DNA from: Chloroflexota bacterium
Lineage (GTDB): Bacteria > Chloroflexota > Dehalococcoidia > Lucifugimonadales > Lucifugimonadaceae
DNA: 5,901 nt
Reading direction: 5' to 3'
NCBI GenBank assembly: GCA_002712125.1
Contig: PASL01000016.1
Location: 3,281-9,181 of the forward strand
Positions 1-5,901 of this stretch are shown in pieces. The stretch's first letter is position 1, and each line of letters opens with the position of its first letter. The notes under the pieces were generated by a model. That model saw only the letters and a program-made list of their open reading frames with translations, made no database searches and was not told the origin of the DNA. The position numbers and the translations under genes were made by a program.

Positions 1-420
1 TTTGAAAATTCTCTTAGTCTATTGAAAGAAGTTCAGTTTGATAAAGTCCATGTAGCAGCATACTCAAACAGAAATGGTACTTACGCCTCAAGAAAATTAC
101 CAGATAATATTGATAGAAAAATCAAAAAAGAGAGACTTAACCTTGTAGATGACCTACAAAAAAATATTCAAAAATCTCTAAATTCAAGAATGTTATCAAA
201 AAAATATCAAATTCTTGTTGAAGGACGTAAGAGAGAAATGATGCATGGAAGAACAAGAACAGATAAAATAGTTTACTTAAATGGTAATTTAAATAATCAA
301 TTAGATGATTCACTAATAGGAAAAATGTTAGAAGTTAAAATTACAGATTATTCTTCATGGTCACTAACAGGCGAAGTTTTAATAAGTAAACATAATAAGT
401 TTGAGGAAATTGCAGTATGA
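1..420 (+). CDS. miaB: tRNA-2-methylthio-N6-dimethylallyladenosine synthase MiaB, C-terminal part (5' end outside window)
   Basis: This is the 3' end of a radical-SAM methylthiotransferase gene. The frame is open from base 1 and continues upstream, so 139 residues are visible and the TTG at 22 is not a real start. MiaB adds a methylthio group at C2 of i6A37 in tRNAs that read UNN codons, using two [4Fe-4S] clusters; the cluster-binding and radical-SAM domains lie outside the window. Visible residues 21-29 carry the conserved end of the radical-SAM barrel (Y-S-x-R-x-G-T-x-A). An amphipathic linker follows, then a TRAM RNA-binding domain at about 68-127 with the hallmark GRTRTDK at 83-89 (bases 247-267). 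That TRAM signature fits MiaB better than RimO or MtaB, though the missing N-terminus prevents full proof. The TGA stop overlaps the nadA ATG (ATGA), implying coupled translation. Confidence 0.9.
   Translation, partial: FENSLSLLKEVQFDKVHVAAYSNRNGTYASRKLPDNIDRKIKKERLNLVDDLQKNIQKSLNSRMLSKKYQILVEGRKREMMHGRTRTDKIVYLNGNLNNQLDDSLIGKMLEVKITDYSSWSLTGEVLISKHNKFEEIAV
403..407 (+). promoter_or_regulatory. Shine-Dalgarno site of nadA
   Basis: GAGGA lies inside the end of miaB, 9 bases before the nadA ATG at 417. It is the clearest ribosome-binding site in the window and supports 417 as the nadA start. The internal genes of the minus-strand unit have no comparable motif. Confidence 0.7.
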
Positions 421-1640
421 CAACTTTATTCTCAGATAAAAATATTGTACCTGTAACTGAGTTAGAGCAGTCAGCGTTTTGCCAGACAGAAGGTAATCTA
501 AGAACTAAAACACTTGAAGAAGAATTCAATTCAGGGGTCAGATGGCAAAAAATTCCTACCAGGTATCTTAAGCTAACTCCTGAAGAAATAGATGAAGGCA
601 TTAAATTCGCTAGAGCAGAAATAGGTTCAAAAGCTCTCATTTTAGGTCATCATTATCAAAGAGATGATGTTTTTAAGTATTCTGATGTTTCTGGAGATTC
701 ATATAAACTTTCAAAAATAGCTTCCGAAAACAATGATGCAAAGTGGATAATATTTTGTGGTGTTCATTTTATGGCAGAAACAGCAGACATATTAACTTCT
801 GCTGACCAAAATATTATTCTCCCTAATTTAGCCGCTGGTTGTTCAATGGCAGATATGGCTAAGTTTGTTGATGTTAGAAATTCTTGGTCTCAGATAGAAA
901 ATGTTTTGGGTGGAAAATCAAGTATTATACCAATAACTTACATGAATTCATCTGCAGATATAAAATCACTTTGTGGAGAAAACGGAGGAATAGTTTGTAC
1001 TTCTTCTAATGCTTTGAAGGCGTATGAATGGGCTTTCGAAAAAAGTGAAAAAATTCTATTTTTACCTGATCAACATCTAGGTAGAAACACTGCTAAGGCT
1101 TTTGGTATTAAGGACTCAGAAATAGTAGTTTGGGATCCTTATAGAAAAAATGGCGGTTTATCTAGCGTAGAAATCATAAATTCTAAAGTAATTTTGTGGA
1201 AAGGTCATTGCTCAGTTCATACAAGATTTTCTGTTCAACAAATTAATCATGTTAGAAAAAATAACCCAAACACAAAAATAATTGTTCATCCTGAATGTAC
1301 TAATGAGGTAGTTGAAGCTGCTGATATAAATGGTTCAACAGAGCTAATATTAGATACAGTTATTAAATCCCCAGCTGGTTCTAGTTGGGCAATAGGAACT
1401 GAAATTAATATGGTTAATAGACTTGCTAAAGATAATCCTGATAAGGATATTTTTTGCTTAGATTCAGTAGTTTGTCCTTGCGCTACAATGTATAGAATCC
1501 ATCCTGCATATTTACTGTGGGTTCTTGAAGGAATTATGGCAGGTGTAGCAATTAATCGAATAAAGGTCGATGATCATAAGAAATACAATGCAAATATAGC
1601 ACTTGAAAGAATGCTTGCGCTAGGTGGCTATAGAGCTTAA
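417..1640 (+). CDS. nadA: Quinolinate synthase NadA
   Basis: NadA condenses iminoaspartate with dihydroxyacetone phosphate to give quinolinate, the committed step of de novo NAD synthesis; it is a cytosolic [4Fe-4S] enzyme. The 407-residue product shows the family motifs: LGHHYQRDD at 76-84, GDSYKLSK near 93-100, GVHFMAETAD at 115-124, AAGCSMAD at 139-146, VCTSSNA at 193-199, PDQHLGRNTA at 217-226, WKGHCSVH at 261-268, HPECTNEVVEAAD at 291-303 and CPCATMYRIHP at 353-363. The three cluster ligands expected from characterised NadA are most likely C142, C265 and C355 (or C353), judged by motif position relative to the E. coli and Bacillus enzymes. The protein is longer than the approximately 350-370 residues usual for the family, with about 30 extra residues at the N-terminus. 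The start at 417 is supported by a GAGGA site and the ATGA overlap with miaB. nadC follows directly. Confidence 0.97.
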   Translation: MTTLFSDKNIVPVTELEQSAFCQTEGNLRTKTLEEEFNSGVRWQKIPTRYLKLTPEEIDEGIKFARAEIGSKALILGHHYQRDDVFKYSDVSGDSYKLSKIASENNDAKWIIFCGVHFMAETADILTSADQNIILPNLAAGCSMADMAKFVDVRNSWSQIENVLGGKSSIIPITYMNSSADIKSLCGENGGIVCTSSNALKAYEWAFEKSEKILFLPDQHLGRNTAKAFGIKDSEIVVWDPYRKNGGLSSVEIINSKVILWKGHCSVHTRFSVQQINHVRKNNPNTKIIVHPECTNEVVEAADINGSTELILDTVIKSPAGSSWAIGTEINMVNRLAKDNPDKDIFCLDSVVCPCATMYRIHPAYLLWVLEGIMAGVAINRIKVDDHKKYNANIALERMLALGGYRA

Positions 1641-2540
1641 ATGGGATTACCTTTTTTTAATCATAAATATGAATCTGAAATAATCAATCTTTCATCATCA
1701 TATATTGACGATTTAATAACAATGGCATTTAATGAAGATGCAGCATTCGATGATATTACTACTAATACACTATTAAATCCTAATATATTATCCTCATGTA
1801 ACATAATTGCCAAATCACAAGGTGTAATCTCTGGAGTTAATGTAGTAAAGAGGGTTTTTGAACTTTACGATAACACACTCGTTTTTGAAAATTATAAATC
1901 TGATGGTGAAGAAGTTTTTAATAATGAAAAAATAGCTAATGTTTCTGGGAAAATGGCATCAATACTGTCATCGGAACGAGTTGCTCTGAATTTTCTACAA
2001 AGAATGTCTGGAATTTCAACTGAAACAAATAAGTTAGTAAAATATATCAGTTCTACCTCTACTAAATTAATTGATACACGAAAAACTACTCCTGGTTATA
2101 GAATGCTGGATAAGTATGCGGTAAAAATGGGCGGTGCTACTAATCACCGTATTAATCTTTCCGAAGCCGTATTAATCAAAGATAATCATATAGAAGCACT
2201 TCTTAATGATGGTTATAACTTAACAAAAATAATTAATATGGTAAGAGACAGTGTTTCTTCAGAGATAAAAATTGAAATTGAAGTGGAATCTATTAAAGAT
2301 GCTATTGAGTCAATTGAGGCCGGGGCAGACATTATAATGCTAGACAATATGTCTATTAAAGACATGGAAGAAATTGCTAAGTTTAATACAGGTAGATCAA
2401 AACTTGAGGCATCTGGAGGAATTACAAAGGTCAATATTTTAGATGTAGCAAAAACAGGAGTTGATTTGATTTCTGTAGGTGCTATTACTCACTCTTTTTC
2501 ATCTTTAGATATTTCTTTAGATTATGTTCAGGTGAGTTAG
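1641..2540 (+). CDS. nadC: Nicotinate-nucleotide pyrophosphorylase (carboxylating), quinolinate phosphoribosyltransferase NadC
   Basis: NadC converts quinolinate and PRPP to nicotinate mononucleotide, CO2 and pyrophosphate, the step after NadA. The 299-residue length is normal for the family (about 280-300). The N-terminal domain contains NEDAAFDDIT at 31-40 and ERVALNFLQRMSGIST at 112-127. The barrel carries DTRKTTPG at 145-152 and GGATNHR at 164-170, then IKDNH at 179-183. It ends with IEIEVES at 211-217, MLDNMS at 233-238 and EASGGI at 256-261. R147, K148, H169, R170, K180, E214 and D235 align with known substrate-binding residues of the M. tuberculosis enzyme by motif order and spacing. 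The ATG is the base after the nadA stop. Upstream there is only a distant AGGTGG or a weak AGAG, so translation is probably coupled to nadA. The 3' end overlaps the convergent dtd gene by 4 bp. Confidence 0.97.
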   Translation: MGLPFFNHKYESEIINLSSSYIDDLITMAFNEDAAFDDITTNTLLNPNILSSCNIIAKSQGVISGVNVVKRVFELYDNTLVFENYKSDGEEVFNNEKIANVSGKMASILSSERVALNFLQRMSGISTETNKLVKYISSTSTKLIDTRKTTPGYRMLDKYAVKMGGATNHRINLSEAVLIKDNHIEALLNDGYNLTKIINMVRDSVSSEIKIEIEVESIKDAIESIEAGADIIMLDNMSIKDMEEIAKFNTGRSKLEASGGITKVNILDVAKTGVDLISVGAITHSFSSLDISLDYVQVS

Positions 2541-2992
2541 TTTCTCTCATCAGAATCTATTATTATTGTTGTTGGGCCAATATTCGTTAATTTAATTTCC
2601 ATCATTGCTTGAAATTTTCCAGTTTCTACAGTTATATTATAAGAATTTATAATATCAATTGTAGTTTTGTATAATTTTTTAGCAATTTCTGATTTTGCAG
2701 CTGATAAAAATGAAGGTCTTCTTCCTTTTTTATTATCTGCATAAAGAGTGAATTGGCTAATTAATAGAATTTTATAATTTGTTTCTAATATACTTTTTTC
2801 AAAATATTTAGTCTTATTCTTATCTGGAAAAATTCTCATATTAACTAATTTTTTAACTAAATAATTAATGTCTTCATTCGTATCATCATTTTTATACCCA
2901 ACAAAAACACAAAGACCATCTTGAATTTTTCCTACAATATTTTTCTCGACGGATACTTCCGCTGAACTAACTTTCTGAATTAAAAATTTCAT
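2537..2992 (-). CDS. dtd: D-aminoacyl-tRNA deacylase (D-Tyr-tRNA deacylase, DTD)
   Basis: DTD hydrolyses D-aminoacyl-tRNAs (and Gly-mischarged tRNA-Ala in studied homologues), recycling tRNA and keeping D-residues out of proteins. The 151 residues match the usual length (about 145-150). The start MKFLIQKVSSAEVSV is typical of the family. The two active-site signatures are present: SQFTLYAD at 79-86 and the cross-subunit Gly-cisPro motif N-I-G-P-T-T at 137-142, commonly NxGPVT. GRRPSF at 90-95 and TGKFQAMM at 124-131 are also recognisable. Two positions drift from the common consensus: Q128 where FGA is frequent, and I138/T141 in the NxGPVT box, while the G139-P140 pair is kept. The ATG overlaps the fmdB-like stop as ATGA. 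Its upstream sequence is A-rich with no Shine-Dalgarno motif, so coupling is likely. The TAA stop overlaps the end of nadC on the other strand. Confidence 0.96.
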   Translation of the reverse strand: MKFLIQKVSSAEVSVEKNIVGKIQDGLCVFVGYKNDDTNEDINYLVKKLVNMRIFPDKNKTKYFEKSILETNYKILLISQFTLYADNKKGRRPSFLSAAKSEIAKKLYKTTIDIINSYNITVETGKFQAMMEIKLTNIGPTTIIIDSDERN

Positions 2993-3270
2993 TCATTTTT
3001 GTTTGTTTTTTTAGATTTTTTATTATCCGATTTTTTAGATTTATTATTGTTATTATTAGAAGTAGTATTGGTGCTTTTAGAACCACTTCCATAATCTGTA
3101 GTATAAAAGCCTGAACCTTTATAAATTACTGTAGGAGAAGTGATTTGTCTAGAAGCTATGACATCACATTCAGGGCACTTAACCACTGATGAATCAGTAA
3201 AACTTCTGATAACTTCAAAAATTTCATTTGGGCATTTTTTAATTTCACATTTATAAATATAAGTAGGCAT
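2989..3270 (-). CDS. FmdB-family zinc-ribbon protein
   Basis: This small protein (93 residues) of the FmdB/CxxC_CxxC_SSSS family starts with the diagnostic MPTYIYKC and has a core ending in YKGSGFYTTDYGS at about 50-62. The family is named for a putative regulator of formamidase genes, but its molecular role is not firmly known and no function is assigned here. Four cysteines, C8, C13, C32 and C35, probably bind one zinc ion. The second knuckle, CPEC, is canonical. The first is C-x4-C rather than the usual C-x2-C, with CP where CG is common. Residues 61-93 form a polar, low-complexity Ser/Asn/Lys tail, probably disordered and basic. The gene begins 2 bp after the HAD gene stop with no visible ribosome-binding site and overlaps dtd by 4 bp, which indicates co-transcription with both. 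Confidence 0.88.
   Translation of the reverse strand: MPTYIYKCEIKKCPNEIFEVIRSFTDSSVVKCPECDVIASRQITSPTVIYKGSGFYTTDYGSGSKSTNTTSNNNNNKSKKSDNKKSKKTNKNE
2992..3090 (-). repeat. Low-complexity A-rich tract encoding the Ser/Asn/Lys tail, with a short direct repeat
   Basis: The end of the FmdB-like gene is built almost entirely from A-rich Lys and Asn codons plus Ser and Thr. The 12-mer ttttttagattt (plus-strand reading) occurs at 3007-3018 and again at 3031-3042, an exact 24-bp (8-codon) period that gives two KSKK motifs at residues 77-80 and 85-88. Five Asn codons in a row (residues 72-76) lie just upstream in the gene. Such tracts can change length by replication slippage. Confidence 0.6.
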
Positions 3271-3272
3271 AA

Positions 3273-4133
3273 TTATAATTTTATTGAGTTAAGTATATAT
3301 TTAGGTGATAAATTCTTTTCTATTTTTTCGCTAGTAATTTTTTTCTTTGTTGTATTAATTCCAGTTGTGACTAATGCAGAATCAATTTTAACTTTATTTG
3401 CACCAAGTATATCAGTTTCCAGTTGATCTCCTATCATAATTATTTTATTAGATTTACACCTGCTTTTGGCAATTTCAAAAATCATTTTATAAGGTTTTCC
3501 AAGTCTTATTGCTTTATATTGTTTGTTTTTACCAAAAATTCTAAATATTGCCTGTTCTAAAATATCTATAAAAGCTGCAGCTCCAAAGTTAAAACTTTTA
3601 TTTCCTAAAGGATAAATTATATCTGGGTTTGGTAGAATAATTTTTACAAATTTATTCTCTGAATATTTTTTATAAAAGAAGTTAAGTAGATTATTAAGAT
3701 TATCTACTGTTGGCCATTTCTCAACATCTGAAAAAATTATTATTTCTGCCTTCTCCATTTCATTTTCATTTAGTAATTTTACGCCTTTATCTCTTAAGTT
3801 ATCTTTTATGCTATTTGTACCATATATAAAACATTTTTTTTCCATCAAATTTTCTATCTTCATGAAATTAAATATTAGTGATCCTGCAGAAATAATTTTT
3901 TCACTAGAAATATTAAGTCCTTGATTGATAAAACTTTTTGATCTTTCATCATCAGTTATAGATGCATCATTTGTTAATATAAAATAATTATAGTTGATTT
4001 TATTTAAGTAATTAATTAGTTCAATTGATCCGTCTATGGGCTTTTTACCGTCAAATAATACTCCGTATGAATCAAATAAAATACTTTCATAATTTTTAAT
4101 AACCTCTTTGATAGAAATTTTTGATATTTTCAT
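3273..4133 (-). CDS. HAD-superfamily class IIA (NagD-like) hydrolase, substrate unknown
   Basis: This 286-residue protein has the HAD fold motifs in order. Motif I is FDSYGVLFDG at 20-29 with nucleophile D21. Motif II is LTND at 53-56 (T54). Motif III is LGKPY at 211-215 (K213). Motif IV is GDQLETD at 235-241 with D236 and D241 as likely Mg2+ ligands. The long insert between motifs II and III and the GDQLETDILGA signature place it with the class IIA NagD-like group, probably near the TIGR01459 type, acting as a soluble phosphatase. The oddity is Y23 where most phosphatases have the acid/base Asp (DxD). DxY is familiar from L-2-haloacid dehalogenases, but those have a different cap. The substrate cannot be told. 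The gene starts 4 bp after the purL stop without a Shine-Dalgarno motif, so it is likely translated by reinitiation within the purL operon. Confidence 0.85.
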   Translation of the reverse strand: MKISKISIKEVIKNYESILFDSYGVLFDGKKPIDGSIELINYLNKINYNYFILTNDASITDDERSKSFINQGLNISSEKIISAGSLIFNFMKIENLMEKKCFIYGTNSIKDNLRDKGVKLLNENEMEKAEIIIFSDVEKWPTVDNLNNLLNFFYKKYSENKFVKIILPNPDIIYPLGNKSFNFGAAAFIDILEQAIFRIFGKNKQYKAIRLGKPYKMIFEIAKSRCKSNKIIMIGDQLETDILGANKVKIDSALVTTGINTTKKKITSEKIEKNLSPKYILNSIKL

Positions 4134-4137
4134 AATT

Positions 4138-5901
4138 TTATTTCAACAGGTTTTCTAAAGATGAATCCCACTTCTTTGCAACTTCTTCTAAACTAATTGA
4201 TAGCAATTCAGAAAATATTACAGAATCTCCTCCCACTTTTCCTACAGTTTTTATAGGAACGCCATTTTGATTTGCTAGTATAGTTAATTCATTTAAATCA
4301 TCTGGTGAAATACTTATAATTATTTTTGATTGTGTTTCGCCGAATAAGGCCGCATCCCACCTGTTAGTAATATCTTCATTTATACTTGCACCTATGCCTC
4401 CTGAAATACAACTTTCTATAATGGTAACTGCTATTCCTCCATCTGAAACATCGTGTGCAGATTTGATAATTTTATTTTTTATCCCTAATCGGCATAATTT
4501 TTGTGTTTTAAGTTCTAACTCTAGATCTATTTCTGGTTGACCTTGTATTCTTTTGTGAATCGTTTCTAAATATTCACTGCCTGATAAGTCATTACTGGAG
4601 CCCCACGCACTTGAATGACCTAGTACTACTATCAAATCTCCAACTTTTTTGAATTTTATATTAACATGATTGTTAGCATCTTCAATGATTCCTATACATC
4701 CTATAATCGTAGTAGGGTAAATTGAATTTCCACTTGATTCATTATACAGACTTGCATTGCCTGAAATAACTGGAGTAGAAAACATTTTGGATGCTTTAAT
4801 TAATCCATCAATTGACTCTGTAAGTTGATATTGTACATCTTCTTTTTCAGGGTCACCAAAATTTAATCCGTCGGTTAGAGCTACAGGTTTCGCGCCAGTG
4901 CATGATATATTTCTACACGCTTCTGCAACTGCAATCTGAGTCCCAATATTGGGGTCAAGATAGATTTTTTTACCATTGCTATCCGTTGATAGTGAAATTC
5001 CTTTAGATGATCCTTTAATTCTTAGTAATGATGCATCACCTCCAGGCTCAATAACAGTATTTGTTTGAACATGATGATCATATTGTCTAAAAATGGTTTT
5101 TTTTGATGCAATATTAGGGGAAGTTATTATTTGCAATAAAATATCTTTAGGTGTGCTAGCAGGTAAATCTATTTTACTTAAATCTGTTTTTTGAAGTATG
5201 TTTAGCCAGTTAGGCTTATTGGTACTAAGTTCATACAGTGGAGGGCTAGTTAACGCTGAAACAGGTGTTGAAGATAGTTTATTTTCATCTTGGTAAATAT
5301 CGATACTAGGTTTATCTATAAACTTACCAATAATTTCACATTTTATGTCCCATTTATCAAAAATATTTTTAACTTTGCTAAAGCCATTAGATTTGATAGA
5401 TAAAAGCATTCTTTCTTGGGATTCTGAAAGCATTAATTCATATGCATTCATTTGAGATTCTCTTTGAGGGATCTTAGAAACATCAATCCTAAGTCCTAAA
5501 TTTGATCTCTCTGCCATTTCTATTGCTGCTGATGTTATTCCTGCTGCTCCACAATCTTGTAGTCCAACCACTTCTTCAAGTTTGATTGCATCTAAACATG
5601 ATTCAATAAGTATTTTTTCCAAAAAAGGATTCCCAACTTGAACAGCAGATCTCAACTCGTCTTGTTCTTGGAATGTTTTTGAAGCAAGTCCGGATGCTCC
5701 ATGAATACCATCTCTTCCTGTTTCAGAACCAACTAAAACTAATAAATCACCCGCTTGATCTGCTTTGGCACTCATAATTTTATTATTTTTAATAATACCT
5801 ACGCACATCGCATTTACTAATGGGTTACCTTCATATGTCTTAGAAAAATATATTTCACCTCCGACATTTGGTATGCCAATGCAATTGCCATAATATGATA
5901 T
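4138..5901 (-). CDS. purL: Phosphoribosylformylglycinamidine synthase subunit PurL (5' end outside window)
   Basis: PurL is the ATP-dependent synthetase subunit that converts FGAR to FGAM in purine synthesis, using ammonia from the glutaminase PurQ with the help of PurS. The frame stays open to the window edge, so 587 residues are visible and the Met at 5808 is internal: the 31 residues before it (YGNCIGIP, VGGEIYF, YEGNPLVNA) are conserved PurL sequence. About 150 N-terminal residues are missing compared with the approximately 740-residue Bacillus type. The visible part runs from the end of the first AIRS-like domain through its C-terminal half (TGRDGIHGAS at visible 61-70, VGLQDCGAAG at 112-121). 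The second AIRS pair follows: YDHHVQTNTVIEPGGDA at 274-290, LNFGDPEK near 346-353, SGNASLYNE at 380-388, AHDVSDGGIA at 482-491 and LFGETQSK at 519-526. There is no C-terminal glutaminase domain, so this is the small PurL needing separate PurQ and PurS. It heads the visible minus-strand cluster. Confidence 0.96.
   Translation of the reverse strand: MSYYGNCIGIPNVGGEIYFSKTYEGNPLVNAMCVGIIKNNKIMSAKADQAGDLLVLVGSETGRDGIHGASGLASKTFQEQDELRSAVQVGNPFLEKILIESCLDAIKLEEVVGLQDCGAAGITSAAIEMAERSNLGLRIDVSKIPQRESQMNAYELMLSESQERMLLSIKSNGFSKVKNIFDKWDIKCEIIGKFIDKPSIDIYQDENKLSSTPVSALTSPPLYELSTNKPNWLNILQKTDLSKIDLPASTPKDILLQIITSPNIASKKTIFRQYDHHVQTNTVIEPGGDASLLRIKGSSKGISLSTDSNGKKIYLDPNIGTQIAVAEACRNISCTGAKPVALTDGLNFGDPEKEDVQYQLTESIDGLIKASKMFSTPVISGNASLYNESSGNSIYPTTIIGCIGIIEDANNHVNIKFKKVGDLIVVLGHSSAWGSSNDLSGSEYLETIHKRIQGQPEIDLELELKTQKLCRLGIKNKIIKSAHDVSDGGIAVTIIESCISGGIGASINEDITNRWDAALFGETQSKIIISISPDDLNELTILANQNGVPIKTVGKVGGDSVIFSELLSISLEEVAKKWDSSLENLLK

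Noticed and set aside
22..24. TTG as a start codon for the first gene
   Set aside because: The frame is open to base 1 and the residues before it fit a MiaB barrel helix; the gene is simply cut by the window edge.
341..640. 99-residue open frame on the minus strand
   Set aside because: It lies opposite the miaB end and the conserved nadA start, has no family resemblance and no ribosome-binding site; it is a shadow frame.
2213..2434. 73-residue open frame on the minus strand
   Set aside because: It is fully antisense to the conserved NadC barrel motifs, and its Ile/Ser-rich composition is what the reverse complement of the Lys/Glu/Asp-rich NadC codons gives.
2541..2660. Possible intrinsic terminator for nadC inside the dtd 3' end
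   Set aside because: The region is AT-rich, but I could not find a stable GC-containing inverted repeat followed by a T-run.
5806..5808. ATG as the start of purL
   Set aside because: Translation beyond it to 5901 gives conserved PurL residues (YGNCIGIP, GGEIYF, EGNPLVNA), so the Met is internal.
1..5901. A hidden novel system (CRISPR, toxin-antitoxin, phage, insertion sequence, riboswitch)
   Set aside because: Both strands are filled by recognisable housekeeping genes with 6 bp of spacer in total; no spaced repeats, transposase motifs or structured leader were seen.

Overview
The window is ordinary housekeeping DNA from an AT-rich bacterium (about one third G+C by eye). It is packed almost to the limit: by my coordinates only 6 of 5901 bases lie outside a coding region. 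There is no RNA gene, mobile element, CRISPR array, prophage or recognisable defence or biosynthetic system. The small, stand-alone type of PurL (no fused glutaminase domain), an FmdB-type zinc ribbon, low G+C and near-zero spacers fit a free-living, streamlined and probably uncultivated bacterium, such as the AT-rich marine Chloroflexota or Actinomycetota lineages. This placement is an inference; the sequence does not settle the phylum.

Plus strand, 1-2540: the 3' part of miaB (tRNA methylthiotransferase), then nadA (quinolinate synthase) and nadC (quinolinate phosphoribosyltransferase). miaB and nadA share an ATGA overlap, and nadC starts on the base after the nadA stop. NadA and NadC catalyse consecutive steps of de novo NAD synthesis: iminoaspartate plus DHAP gives quinolinate, and quinolinate plus PRPP gives nicotinate mononucleotide. 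No enzyme making iminoaspartate (NadB or an aspartate dehydrogenase) is in the window. MiaB and NadA are both [4Fe-4S] enzymes.

Minus strand, 5901-2537, in transcription order: purL (FGAM synthase subunit, 5' end outside the window), a class IIA HAD-like hydrolase, a small FmdB-like zinc-ribbon protein, and dtd (D-aminoacyl-tRNA deacylase). Spacers are 4 bp, 2 bp and a 4-bp ATGA overlap, so this looks like one transcription unit with coupled translation.

The two units converge and their last genes, nadC and dtd, overlap by 4 bp at their stop codons, leaving no intergenic space for a terminator. Promoters of both units must lie outside the window. The points most worth a second look are the HAD protein with Tyr at the usual acid/base position, the altered first metal knuckle and basic low-complexity tail of the FmdB protein, and the terminator-less convergent junction. 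None of these amounts to a new system.
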